DNA from: Bordetella trematum
Lineage (GTDB): Bacteria > Pseudomonadota > Gammaproteobacteria > Burkholderiales > Burkholderiaceae_B
Length of the DNA stretch: 64,000 nt
Assembly (NCBI RefSeq): GCF_900078335.1
Contig: NZ_FKBR01000006.1
Span: 291,490-355,489, forward strand
Direction of reading: 5' to 3'
The position numbers and the translations under genes were made by a program. Under the pieces are notes generated by a model, which was not told the DNA's origin, made no database searches, and saw only the letters and a list, made by a program, of their open reading frames with translations. Shown here piece by piece: positions 1-7,945 of the stretch; the stretch's first letter is position 1, and each line of letters opens with the position of its first letter.

Positions 1-62
1 ATCTCCGCGGCCCGCCGCCTGCCTACGCCAGACGCCCGCTGCTGCCACAGACGTGGCACGGG

Positions 63-1553
63 CTATTGAAACGCCGTTTCCATGAACGAGCGCAGTTTGC
101 GTGAATGCAGCCGTTCCGGGGGCATCTGGCGCAAGAGTTCAAGCGCCCGGATGCCGATTTCCAGATGCTGATTCACCTGCCGCCGATAGAAGGCGCTGGC
201 CATGCCCGGCAATTTCAGTTCGCCATGCAAGGGCTTGTCGGACACGCACAGCAAGGTGCCGTACGGCACGCGGAACCGGAAGCCATTGGCCGCGATGGTG
301 GCTGACTCCATGTCCAGCGCGATCGCGCGCGACTGGCCAAAGCGCTGCACCAGTTCGCCCTGGTCGCGCAGCTCCCAGTTGCGGTTGTCGATGGTCGCCA
401 CCGTGCCGGTGCGCATGATGCGCTTGAGATCCCAGCCCGACAGCCCCGCGACCTGCTGAACGGCCTGCTCCAGCGCGACCTGCACTTCGGCCAGGGGCGG
501 CACCGGCACCCAGGTGGGCAGATCCGCATCCAGCACATGGTCATCGCGCACATAGCCATGCGCCAGCACATAGTCACCCAGGCGTTGCGAATCGCGCAGC
601 CCGGCGCAGTGCCCCAGCATCAACCAGGCATGCGGACGCAACACGGCGATATGGTCGGTGATCGTCTTGGCGTTGGACGGCCCGACCCCGATATTGACCA
701 GCGTGATGCCGGAGTGATCGGGGCGCGTCAGGTGGTAGGCCGGCATTTGCGGAAGGCGTTGCGCGGGATCCGGCGGCGCAGCCGTCTCGCCCCGACGGGT
801 GACGCGATTACCCGGCTCGATCAGGGCATCGTAGTCGCCGCCGCCCTTGGCCATCAGTTCGCGGGCGCGCGCGCAGAACTCGTCGACATAGAACTGATAA
901 TTCGTGAACAGCACGAAGTTCTGAAAATGCGACGGCGCCGTCGCGGTGTAATGCTGCAGGCGATGCAGCGAATAATCCACGCGGGTGGCGGTAAAAGGCG
1001 CGAGCGGATTCGGCTCGCCTTCGCGCCCACGCCAGGACCCGTTCACGATCGCATCGTCGGTCACGGCGAGATCCGGCACGTCGAACAGATCGCGCAAGGG
1101 ACGCTTCAAGCGCTCCAGGTGTTCGCCTTCGACATAGGTGCCCTCGGGAAAGGCAAAATGCAGCGGAATGGGCATATCCGACTCGCCCACCTCCACCGGC
1201 ACGCCATGGTTCTGCAGCAGCAGGCCGATCTGCTCCAGCAGATAATCGCGAAACAGCGCCGGCTGGGTAATCGTGGTCTGATACTGCCCCGGCTCGGCCA
1301 CATGCCCATACGACAAGCGGGAGTCGATCGGATCATAGGTCTGGACTGCAATACGGATGGCCGGATAGCAAGCCCGCACCCGCCCCTGCTGCTCCTGCCC
1401 GCCAAGCACCTGCCTGAAGGCCTCGCGCAGGAATGCCGTATTGCGGTCATAGATTTCGATCAGGCGCTCCACGGCGGCGCGCGCATTATCGAAGCGCGCA
1501 AACGGCACCGGCGGCGGGCGATGAAAATGGCTGGCGGAATAGACTGCGCTCAT
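63..1553 (-). CDS. amn: AMP nucleosidase
   Basis: Hydrolyses AMP to adenine and ribose 5-phosphate in the cytoplasm, controlling adenylate pools. The 496-residue product has the family layout: an N-terminal AMP nucleosidase domain (to about residue 180, including the YSLHRLQHYT segment shortly after) and a C-terminal phosphorylase-like domain with NIGVGPSNAKT and the ALDMESATIAANG segment typical of nucleoside phosphorylase folds. Length matches the usual 480-500 residues. An in-frame TTG lies nine codons upstream, but the ATG at 1553 is preferred because AGGAA sits just ahead of it. The gene stands alone, with the drug exporter upstream on the same strand. Identification is by family resemblance and is firm. 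Confidence 0.93.
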   Translation of the reverse strand: MSAVYSASHFHRPPPVPFARFDNARAAVERLIEIYDRNTAFLREAFRQVLGGQEQQGRVRACYPAIRIAVQTYDPIDSRLSYGHVAEPGQYQTTITQPALFRDYLLEQIGLLLQNHGVPVEVGESDMPIPLHFAFPEGTYVEGEHLERLKRPLRDLFDVPDLAVTDDAIVNGSWRGREGEPNPLAPFTATRVDYSLHRLQHYTATAPSHFQNFVLFTNYQFYVDEFCARARELMAKGGGDYDALIEPGNRVTRRGETAAPPDPAQRLPQMPAYHLTRPDHSGITLVNIGVGPSNAKTITDHIAVLRPHAWLMLGHCAGLRDSQRLGDYVLAHGYVRDDHVLDADLPTWVPVPPLAEVQVALEQAVQQVAGLSGWDLKRIMRTGTVATIDNRNWELRDQGELVQRFGQSRAIALDMESATIAANGFRFRVPYGTLLCVSDKPLHGELKLPGMASAFYRRQVNQHLEIGIRALELLRQMPPERLHSRKLRSFMETAFQ

Positions 1554-1649
1554 AATCGTTGTTCCTGCGGTGCGCGCCAAACGGCGCGGATTGCCCCGGA
1601 TTATGCCCCATGTGCATGACGCTCCCGCATCTGCTGCGGGGCTTGCGCA

Positions 1650-2843
1650 TCAAACCTTTTTCAAGCGGCTGAACGCTGCGAGGCTGGCTGCCGGCATCAG
1701 CACACAGTATGCCGCCAGCGGCCCCGCGCTGCCGTCGTCGAAAAGCGCCAGCAACGTCGTGCCCACCACGGCTACCAGCAGGCTTTGCAGGCCATAGTAA
1801 AGCGCCACCGCGAGGCCGGCCGCGGCGCCGAAATCAGCCAGCGCTCCATTGGCCGTCACGCTGACCATCAATACCAGCCCGGCTGCGGCGATCCACATGG
1901 GGACCACGAAACACAGGAACAGCGGCCCACCGATCCATGCCGCGCCGCCCAGCGACAACCCCGCTGCAAGGATCAATGCCGCCCCGCTGGCAAAGCAAGC
2001 CGCGTGGCCCCATCGCTGCACGGCGCGCCCGGCCAGCCGGGACACGACCAGCATGACCCCGGCCACGGACGCAAAAGCGAGGCTGAAACTCAGCCCGTCG
2101 TAGCCGCCACGTCGCATCAAGACGCCGGGCGCGCTTGAAAAGAATACGAAGAATGCCCCCATCGCCGTGGCGAAACCCAAGGTATGCACCAGAAAGCTCC
2201 GGTTGCACATTATCCGCGCCACCCGGATGCGACTGTCGGTCGCCGGCGACACCCGGGTCTCGGGCCATCGCCGCCAGGCACGCCAGCCGCTCGCGAGGGA
2301 CAACAAAGCCAGCATCCAGAAGATCGCGCGCCATCCCGCCCACGCGTCCACAGCAGCGCCGAGCAAAGGACCCAGAGCAGGGACAAAAGCCAGCATGGCG
2401 CTGAAAAGCCCGTAGATCGTGGCGCTTTCGGGCCGTTCAGCGTAGACATCGCGCACCGTGGCGAAGGTCGCCACCAGCGCGGCCGAGGCGCCCAGGGCCT
2501 GCGCAATGCGCCAGGAAAGAAAGCCCGCGCCACTGTCGGCCAGGGCCATCCCTACGGAGGCAACGGCATAGAGACTGGCGCCGCCCAACAGAATGGGGCG
2601 CCGGCCGCAGCGATCGGACAAGGGGCCGAATATCAATTGGCCGCAGCCCAGGATCAAGAGATAGAGACTGAGGGTCAGCTGAATCAGAAATGCCGAGGTG
2701 TCCAGCGCTTGGGGCATGCCCGCCACCACGGGCAGGTACACATCCATGGCCAGAGAGGCCAGCAGATCGAAAGGCGCCATCAGCACCAGCGCGCCAAAGA
2801 GCGAAGCGGGCCAGGGACGAACAGGAGAGAAACAGACAGGCAT
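1650..2843 (-). CDS. CmlA/FloR-family chloramphenicol-type MFS efflux protein
   Basis: A 397-residue major facilitator drug:H+ antiporter of the inner membrane with about 12 hydrophobic segments. It resembles CmlA/FloR closely: the PFDLLASLAMDVYLPVV start, the GPLSDRCGRRPILLGG loop-2 motif, the RIAQALGAS and TFATVRDVYA segments, and the GPLLGA motif-C region. CmlA/FloR export chloramphenicol and florfenicol; the actual substrate here is inference. The ATG at 2843 is chosen because MPVCFSP aligns with the family start. The longer reading frame begins with a TTG inside a stem-loop. The 5' leader holds a 7-codon reading frame followed by an 11-bp hairpin (see separate entries), recalling translational attenuation of cmlA. 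A generic Bcr/CflA exporter is the alternative. Confidence 0.85.
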   Translation of the reverse strand: MPVCFSPVRPWPASLFGALVLMAPFDLLASLAMDVYLPVVAGMPQALDTSAFLIQLTLSLYLLILGCGQLIFGPLSDRCGRRPILLGGASLYAVASVGMALADSGAGFLSWRIAQALGASAALVATFATVRDVYAERPESATIYGLFSAMLAFVPALGPLLGAAVDAWAGWRAIFWMLALLSLASGWRAWRRWPETRVSPATDSRIRVARIMCNRSFLVHTLGFATAMGAFFVFFSSAPGVLMRRGGYDGLSFSLAFASVAGVMLVVSRLAGRAVQRWGHAACFASGAALILAAGLSLGGAAWIGGPLFLCFVVPMWIAAAGLVLMVSVTANGALADFGAAAGLAVALYYGLQSLLVAVVGTTLLALFDDGSAGPLAAYCVLMPAASLAAFSRLKKV

Positions 2844-2914
2844 GACAAGACATCCGTACAGACATGAGGATCTGACGGCGAACTGTCCTGAGCCGGAACC
2901 AGCCGAGGGCGATC

Positions 2915-2945
2915 GCCGCAATAACGAAACAACGGTTATTGCGGC
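2915..2945 (-). promoter_or_regulatory. 11-bp perfect inverted repeat in exporter leader
   Basis: Arms GCCGCAATAAC (2915-2925) and GTTATTGCGGC (2935-2945) pair perfectly around a 9-nt loop, 72 nt upstream of the exporter ATG. No T-tract follows on the minus strand, so it is not a normal terminator. Possible roles are a leader attenuator or a regulator-binding dyad. Confidence 0.5.
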
Positions 2946-2969
2946 TTAGCGAAGTGCGAGAGACACCAT
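2946..2969 (-). CDS. putative leader peptide MVSLALR of the drug exporter
   Basis: A 7-codon ATG...TAA reading frame on the exporter strand, ending one base before an 11-bp inverted repeat in the same transcript direction. The position is what a ribosome-stalling leader peptide would need. However, no Shine-Dalgarno sequence is visible ahead of it and the peptide does not match the cmlA leader. Treat as a candidate only. Confidence 0.25.
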   Translation of the reverse strand: MVSLALR

Positions 2970-3182
2970 TAATGAAGGAGGCTGATAAAAATCACGGAAC
3001 CGATGATAGCCGCGGTTTATAACCAAGACTCACTGACGCATTCCGCATAAATCGAAAAAAAGTGTAATGAAATACGTTTTTCCGGCCCTTGGCGAGAAGC
3101 CCGCTGGTAAGGTTGTGCCTTGCCGCCGGCTTGCACGTCCGTCCAGCCATCCGCTCAACACTTTGCTGTCCAAAGTGCCGCA

Positions 3183-3770
3183 ATGACTCCACCAACGCGA
3201 AAAGTCCTCCGACAACGGTCCTGGCTTGCAGGGCTGTTCTGCGCCCCTCTGATGGCGCTTGCCCTGCCCTTCGCCGCCCAGGCCATGCCCGAACCCGTGG
3301 CGCTGTCCTCCATCAAGGGGCTGCGCGCCATAGACCAGCCCACCGTCCCGACACTGCGCGACCGCATCGTCCAATCCGGCCTGGACAAGCTCGGCACCCC
3401 CTACACCTGGGGCGGCAACGATCCCATCGATGGTTTTGACTGCAGCGGCCTGACGTTGTTCGTCTTTCGCGAAACCGCCGGCATCGACCTGCCCCGCACC
3501 TCACGCGCGCAACGCCAGAGCGGCGAATCCATCGCCCGCAAGGATCTGCGCCCCGGCGACCTGGTGTTCTTCGCCACTGCCCGTCGTGGCGTAACCTCGC
3601 ACGTCGGCATCTATATCGGCCAGGGCCAGTTCGTCCATGCCCCCTCGCGCGGCAGCAAGGTACGCGTCGACCGCCTGGACAACAGCTATTGGTCCAAGCG
3701 CTACATGGGTGCGCGCAGCTACGTGCAGGATCCCCAGCGCCAGCAACTGCTGGCCGCCAGCCGCCCCTGA
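3183..3770 (+). CDS. NlpC/P60 (C40) peptidoglycan endopeptidase
   Basis: Secreted cysteine peptidase that probably cuts stem peptides of peptidoglycan in the periplasm. The 195-residue product has a signal peptide (LAGLFCAPLMALALPFAAQA) and then an NlpC/P60 domain: TPYTWGGNDPIDGFDCSGL holds the catalytic Cys, SHVGIYIG the catalytic His, and a downstream HAPSRG segment completes the triad region. The ATG at 3183 is chosen because it places the signal peptide at the N-terminus; an upstream TTG would add 21 residues. Length is typical of the small Spr/NlpC-like enzymes. No Cys forms a clear lipobox. It converges with the SDR gene. Confidence 0.88.
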   Translation: MTPPTRKVLRQRSWLAGLFCAPLMALALPFAAQAMPEPVALSSIKGLRAIDQPTVPTLRDRIVQSGLDKLGTPYTWGGNDPIDGFDCSGLTLFVFRETAGIDLPRTSRAQRQSGESIARKDLRPGDLVFFATARRGVTSHVGIYIGQGQFVHAPSRGSKVRVDRLDNSYWSKRYMGARSYVQDPQRQQLLAASRP

Positions 3771-3772
3771 CA

Positions 3773-3789
3773 GGGCGGGCAGCCCGCCC
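3773..3789. terminator. hairpin between convergent genes
   Basis: GGGCGGG and CCCGCCC pair around a CAG loop between the C40 peptidase and SDR stop codons. No T-run follows on either strand, so termination efficiency is uncertain. Confidence 0.45.
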
Positions 3790-3804
3790 GCTCCCGATGC
3801 CGGA

Positions 3805-4578
3805 TCAGCCTCGCCCCACAAAGGGCATATTGGTAGCCATGATGGTCATGAACTGCACGTTCGTGTCGAGCGGCAGGCGCGCCATGTCCAGCACGGCCTT
3901 GGCCACGTGCGCCACGTCCATGCGCGGCTCCGCGCGGGTGGTGCCGTCGGCCTGCAGCACGCCCTTGGCCATCCGGTCGGTCATGTCGGTAGCGGCGTTG
4001 CCGATATCGATCTGGCCGCAGGCAATACCGTAGGCGCGGCAATCCAGCGAAATCGACTTGGTCAATCCGGTGACCGCGTGCTTGGTTGCCGTATAGGCAA
4101 TGGAGTAAGGCCGCGGCGCATGCGACGAGATGGAGCCATTATTGATGATGCGCCCGCCTTGCGGCTGCTGCGCCTTCATCAAGCGGATGGCCGCCTGTGC
4201 GCACAGAAACATGCCGGTCAGATTGGTATCAACCACGGAACGCCAGACCTCGACCGGCAGATCTTCGATCGGCACAGCCGGTCCATTGCGCCCGGCATTG
4301 TTGAACAGCACATCCAAACGGTTGTACTCGCGCTGGATCTCGTCGAACAGGGCGCGGACATCGGCCTCCTGGGTCACGTCGGTGGGTACCACGAGGGCAC
4401 GCACGCCGTCTTCGCCGGCCGCAATACGGGTTTCTTCGAGAGGCTCACGCCGGCGACCGGCCAGCACGACCTTGTAGCCCCGGGCCAGAAACTCCAGCGC
4501 CACGGCACGCCCGATACCCGTGCCGGCACCGGTAACCAGAGCCACGCGCGAGCCCGGTATTTCTTGGGATTGCATCAT
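3805..4578 (-). CDS. SDR-family NAD(P)-dependent oxidoreductase
   Basis: A classical short-chain dehydrogenase/reductase of 257 residues, substrate unknown. It shows the nucleotide-binding TGAGTGIG motif near residue 16, the NNAG structural motif, the catalytic serine in NGSISS and the YTATK catalytic pair, followed by a family-typical loop. The segment [13 protein letters not shown] replaces the usual PGxxxT. Two adjacent ATG codons begin the frame; either may be used. Neighbours (a cell-wall hydrolase and the gmk cluster) give no hint of substrate. Confidence 0.85.
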   Translation of the reverse strand: MMQSQEIPGSRVALVTGAGTGIGRAVALEFLARGYKVVLAGRRREPLEETRIAAGEDGVRALVVPTDVTQEADVRALFDEIQREYNRLDVLFNNAGRNGPAVPIEDLPVEVWRSVVDTNLTGMFLCAQAAIRLMKAQQPQGGRIINNGSISSHAPRPYSIAYTATKHAVTGLTKSISLDCRAYGIACGQIDIGNAATDMTDRMAKGVLQADGTTRAEPRMDVAHVAKAVLDMARLPLDTNVQFMTIMATNMPFVGRG

Positions 4579-4723
4579 CTTCCCCTATCATCTGTTGGAC
4601 GCGGCAATCCTACCCCAATCCCGGCATGACGACTGCAAGCGCCCGTGACAAGGCGCGCGGCGCTTTCCCCCCGGGCGGACGATTTGCTATGCTTCGCCTC
4701 TCGCTACGCGCCTGTTTCACATC

Positions 4724-5356
4724 ATGTCCGCACCTTCCGGCAATGTCTTTATGGTCGTCGCGCCCAGCGGCGCCGGCAAATCCAGCCTGGTTCGCGCGCT
4801 GCTCGCGCAGGACCCCTCCATCATGCTGTCCATCTCCTGCACTACGCGCGCGCCGCGCCCGGGCGAGCAGGACGGCCGCGAATATCGGTTCGTGAGCAAG
4901 GAGGATTTCCTGGCCCAGCGCGAGGCCGGCATGATGCTGGAGTGGGCCGAGGTTCACGGCAATTACTACGGCACGCCGCGTGATCGCATCGACGAGGCCA
5001 TCGCAGCCGGGCGCGACGTGCTGCTGGAAATCGACTGGCAGGGCGCGCGCCAGGTGCGCCAGCGCTATCCGCAGGCCATCGGCGTTTTCATCCTGCCGCC
5101 TTCCATCGAAGAGCTCGAATCGCGCCTGAAGGCGCGGGGTCAGGATTCCGAGCAAGTGATCTCGCGCCGTCTGCTGGCGGCGGGCGGAGAAATCGCTCAC
5201 GCGCCGGAATGCGAATATGTTATTATTAATCAAGAATTTAGCGTAGCCCTCTCGGAGCTGTTACAGATCATCAGCGCCGCGCGGCTGCGTTTTTCGTCTC
5301 AGGCCCTGCGAAATGCCGATTTGTTTGCGCAACTCGGCATCCCCGCAAGTCACTGA
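4724..5356 (+). CDS. gmk: guanylate kinase
   Basis: Phosphorylates GMP to GDP with ATP, a cytoplasmic step of GTP synthesis. The 210-residue product has the P-loop [10 protein letters not shown] near residue 11, the GMP-binding [20 protein letters not shown] segment, and the lid-region [14 protein letters not shown]. It is followed closely by rpoZ and spoT, an order conserved in many Proteobacteria that links guanine nucleotide supply with transcription and ppGpp metabolism. Length is normal for the family. Confidence 0.97.
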   Translation: MSAPSGNVFMVVAPSGAGKSSLVRALLAQDPSIMLSISCTTRAPRPGEQDGREYRFVSKEDFLAQREAGMMLEWAEVHGNYYGTPRDRIDEAIAAGRDVLLEIDWQGARQVRQRYPQAIGVFILPPSIEELESRLKARGQDSEQVISRRLLAAGGEIAHAPECEYVIINQEFSVALSELLQIISAARLRFSSQALRNADLFAQLGIPASH

Positions 5357-5393
5357 AGCGTTCGTCCCCTACACCCCGAATTCAGGTATTTCC

Positions 5394-5597
5394 ATGGCCC
5401 GTATCACTGTCGAAGATTGTCTGAACCAGATTCCCAACCGCTTCAAGCTCACCCTGGCGGCGACTTACCGTGCGCGTGAACTGGCCCAGGGTCACGCCCC
5501 GCGCCTGGACACCAAGGACAAGCCCACCGTGACCGCGCTGCGCGAGATCGCCTCGGGCCTGACCGGCCTGGAAATGCTGCGTAAAGTCCCGACCTGA
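5394..5597 (+). CDS. rpoZ: RNA polymerase omega subunit
   Basis: Small subunit that helps assemble the RNA polymerase beta' subunit and forms part of the ppGpp site. The 67-residue product starts [19 protein letters not shown], the well-known omega N-terminus, and contains the RARELAQGH and [13 protein letters not shown] helices. The frame stays open 27 codons upstream, but the ATG at 5394 matches the family start. It lies 37 bases after gmk and 23 bases before spoT, so the three are probably co-transcribed. Confidence 0.96.
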   Translation: MARITVEDCLNQIPNRFKLTLAATYRARELAQGHAPRLDTKDKPTVTALREIASGLTGLEMLRKVPT

Positions 5598-5620
5598 TAC
5601 GAGCCGGGAGGGCGGCAGGC

Positions 5621-7906
5621 ATGGCTTTTCCCGGACTGAAGCACGCATCTTCAGGACTCCTCGCGGCGCTGCGCGCCGGCTCCCGGCTGGGCCGGCGTGG
5701 CAGCAAGAAAAACGCCAAGCAACCGCCCCAGGCCGATGTGGCGGCCGTTGAGGCCAGCGCATCGCCCATTGCGTCGCTGGCGCCGCTGACGGAAATCATC
5801 AGCACCTATCTCAAGCCTGCCGAAGTCGAGCGGGTGCGCGAAGCCTACCGCTTCGCCGACCAGGCCCATCTGGGCCAGTTCCGCGCCTCCGGCGCGCCCT
5901 ACATCTCCCACCCCATCACCGTCACGGAAATCTGCGCCGGCTGGAAACTCGACGCCAATGCGCTGTCTGCCGCCCTGCTGCACGACGTGATGGAGGATCA
6001 GGGTGTCAGCAAGCAAGAACTCGCCGAGCGCTTCGGCCCGGAAGTCGCCGAACTGGTCGACGGACTCTCCAAGCTGGATCGCCTGGACTTCGCCTCCAAG
6101 GCTGAACAGCAGGCCGAGAGCTTTCGCAAGATGCTGTTGGCGATGGCGCGCGACGTGCGCGTCATCCTCATCAAGCTGGCGGACCGGCTGCACAACATGC
6201 GCACGCTGGACGCCGTCAATCCCGAGAAACGCCGCCGCATTGCGCGCGAAACCCTCGAGATCTACGCGCCCATCGCCCATCGTCTGGGCCTGAATCTGCT
6301 GTTCCGAGAACTGCAGGATCTGTGTTTTGCCGCGATGTATCCCAACCGCTACCAGGTGCTCTACCGGGCGGTGCTGGCCGCGCGCGGCAACCGGCGCGAG
6401 GTCATCAGCAAAATCGAGGACGCGGTGCGTGCCGCGCTGCCGGCTGCCGGTATCGAGGCCGAGGTCACCGGACGCGAGAAAACGCTCTACGGCATCTACC
6501 GCAAAATGGTAGAGCAGAAAAAGAGCTTCTCCGAAGTGCTGGATATCTATGGCTTCCGGGTCATCGTCCACACGCTGCCGGAGTGCTATCTCGCGCTCGG
6601 CACCCTGCACCAGCTCTACCGCCCGGTGCCAGGCAAGTTCAAGGACTACATCGCCATTCCCAAGGTCAATGGCTACCAGTCCCTGCACACCACGCTGGTG
6701 GGCCCCTATGGCACGCCGGTGGAATTCCAGTTCCGCACGCGCGACATGCATCACGTGGCCGAAGAAGGCGTGGCCTCGCACTGGCTCTACAAAGACGCCG
6801 ACCTGACGCTCAACGAACTGCAGAAACGCACGCACCAGTGGCTGCAGTCGCTGCTCGACATCCAGAGCCAGACGGGCGACTCCGGCGAGTTCCTGGAACA
6901 CGTCAAGGTTGACCTGTTCCCCGACGCGGTCTATGTCTTCACGCCGCGCGGCAAGATCATTTCCCTGCCTCGTGGCGCCACGCCGGTAGATTTCGCCTAC
7001 GCCATCCACACCGACATCGGCAATCAGGCGGTGGCGGCCAAAATCAACAATGAGTTCGCACCGCTGCGTACCGCGCTGGCCAGCGGCGACACGGTCGAGA
7101 TCATCACTTCGCCGGCCTCGCGCCCGAATGCGCAGTGGCTCAACTACGTGCGCACCGGCAAGGCGCGCTCCGAGATCCGCCACTTCCTGCGCACCGTGCG
7201 CTATGAAGAGTCGGTCGCCTTTGGCGAACGCCTGCTCAGTCAGGCCATGCAGGAGCTGCACCTGTCGATGCCGGCCAGCGACGATCCGGCCTGGGAAAAA
7301 CTGGCCCGCAGCAGCGGCGCCATCTCCCGCGACGAGATCCTGGCCGACATCGGTCTGGGCAAGCGCCTGGCTGCGGTCGTGGCGCGCCGCTTCGGCCCCG
7401 AACACGATCTGGTGGCCACCACGGCCGCTGCGGTCGACCAGATCACCTCGGCGCGCGCCGCCCCCATCCTGATTCAGGGCAGCGAAGGCCAGGCGGTGCA
7501 GCTGGCGCCTTGCTGCGGCCCACTGCCGGGCGACCCCCTCATTGCAGGCATGCGTCTGGGCCACGGCCTGGTGGTGCATACCGCAGACTGCCCTGTGGCC
7601 ATCCGTCAGCGGCTGCGGGAGCCCGACCGCTGGGTGACGGTCGCCTGGGACGAAGACACCGCCAAGCATCTGTCCACCCGGCTGGATATCGTCACGCGCA
7701 ACGAGCGCGGCGTGCTGGGCCGCATTGCTGCCGAAGTCACGGCGGCCGATGCCAACATCGTGCACGTCACGATGCACGATGACGCCGTCTCCACGGTTTC
7801 GCTGCATCTGACCGTGCAGGTCGACAGCCGCAAGCATCTGGCCCAGGTGATCCGGGCGATCCGGCACGTGCCGCAGGTACAGAAAATCGTTCGCGTCAAA
7901 GGCTGA
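5621..7906 (+). CDS. spoT: bifunctional (p)ppGpp synthetase/hydrolase
   Basis: Makes and degrades the alarmone (p)ppGpp in response to starvation. The 761-residue protein has an HD hydrolase domain (HPITVTEI, LLHDVMED near residue 120), a synthetase domain (GREKTLYGIYRKM, YGFRVIV and the NGYQSLHTT loop), a TGS domain (DLFPDAVYVFTPRG) and a C-terminal ACT domain. Intact HD motifs point to the hydrolase-competent SpoT/Rel type rather than RelA. A strong GGAGGGCGGCAGG precedes the ATG. It is the last gene of the gmk-rpoZ-spoT cluster and converges with the oxoprolinase gene across a stable hairpin. Confidence 0.95.
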   Translation: MAFPGLKHASSGLLAALRAGSRLGRRGSKKNAKQPPQADVAAVEASASPIASLAPLTEIISTYLKPAEVERVREAYRFADQAHLGQFRASGAPYISHPITVTEICAGWKLDANALSAALLHDVMEDQGVSKQELAERFGPEVAELVDGLSKLDRLDFASKAEQQAESFRKMLLAMARDVRVILIKLADRLHNMRTLDAVNPEKRRRIARETLEIYAPIAHRLGLNLLFRELQDLCFAAMYPNRYQVLYRAVLAARGNRREVISKIEDAVRAALPAAGIEAEVTGREKTLYGIYRKMVEQKKSFSEVLDIYGFRVIVHTLPECYLALGTLHQLYRPVPGKFKDYIAIPKVNGYQSLHTTLVGPYGTPVEFQFRTRDMHHVAEEGVASHWLYKDADLTLNELQKRTHQWLQSLLDIQSQTGDSGEFLEHVKVDLFPDAVYVFTPRGKIISLPRGATPVDFAYAIHTDIGNQAVAAKINNEFAPLRTALASGDTVEIITSPASRPNAQWLNYVRTGKARSEIRHFLRTVRYEESVAFGERLLSQAMQELHLSMPASDDPAWEKLARSSGAISRDEILADIGLGKRLAAVVARRFGPEHDLVATTAAAVDQITSARAAPILIQGSEGQAVQLAPCCGPLPGDPLIAGMRLGHGLVVHTADCPVAIRQRLREPDRWVTVAWDEDTAKHLSTRLDIVTRNERGVLGRIAAEVTAADANIVHVTMHDDAVSTVSLHLTVQVDSRKHLAQVIRAIRHVPQVQKIVRVKG

Positions 7907-7909
7907 GGA

Positions 7910-7940
7910 ACGCCACCGAGCCGCATCGGCGCGGTGGCGT
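7910..7940. terminator. hairpin between spoT and oxoprolinase gene
   Basis: ACGCCACCG pairs with CGGTGGCGT, and inside it GCCG pairs with CGGC around a CAT loop, giving about 13 bp with one mismatch. It lies between convergent stop codons. No strong T-tract follows, so bidirectional termination is a suggestion. Confidence 0.5.
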
Positions 7941-7945
7941 CTGCG

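Larger units (their letters stand above)
2844..3182. other. divergent intergenic region, exporter / C40 peptidase
   Basis: 339 bases between two divergent genes. It holds the short leader frame and inverted repeat at 2915-2969 and an A/T-rich stretch near 3045-3085 that could carry promoters. I see no further coding potential. Confidence 0.6.

Noticed and set aside
5651..7867. Long open frame (738 codons) on the strand opposite spoT, and similar long antisense frames opposite fhaB, dctM, fimC and cadA
   Set aside because: They are low-complexity, Gly/Arg/His-rich translations of the complement of real GC-rich genes, without ribosome sites or family motifs.
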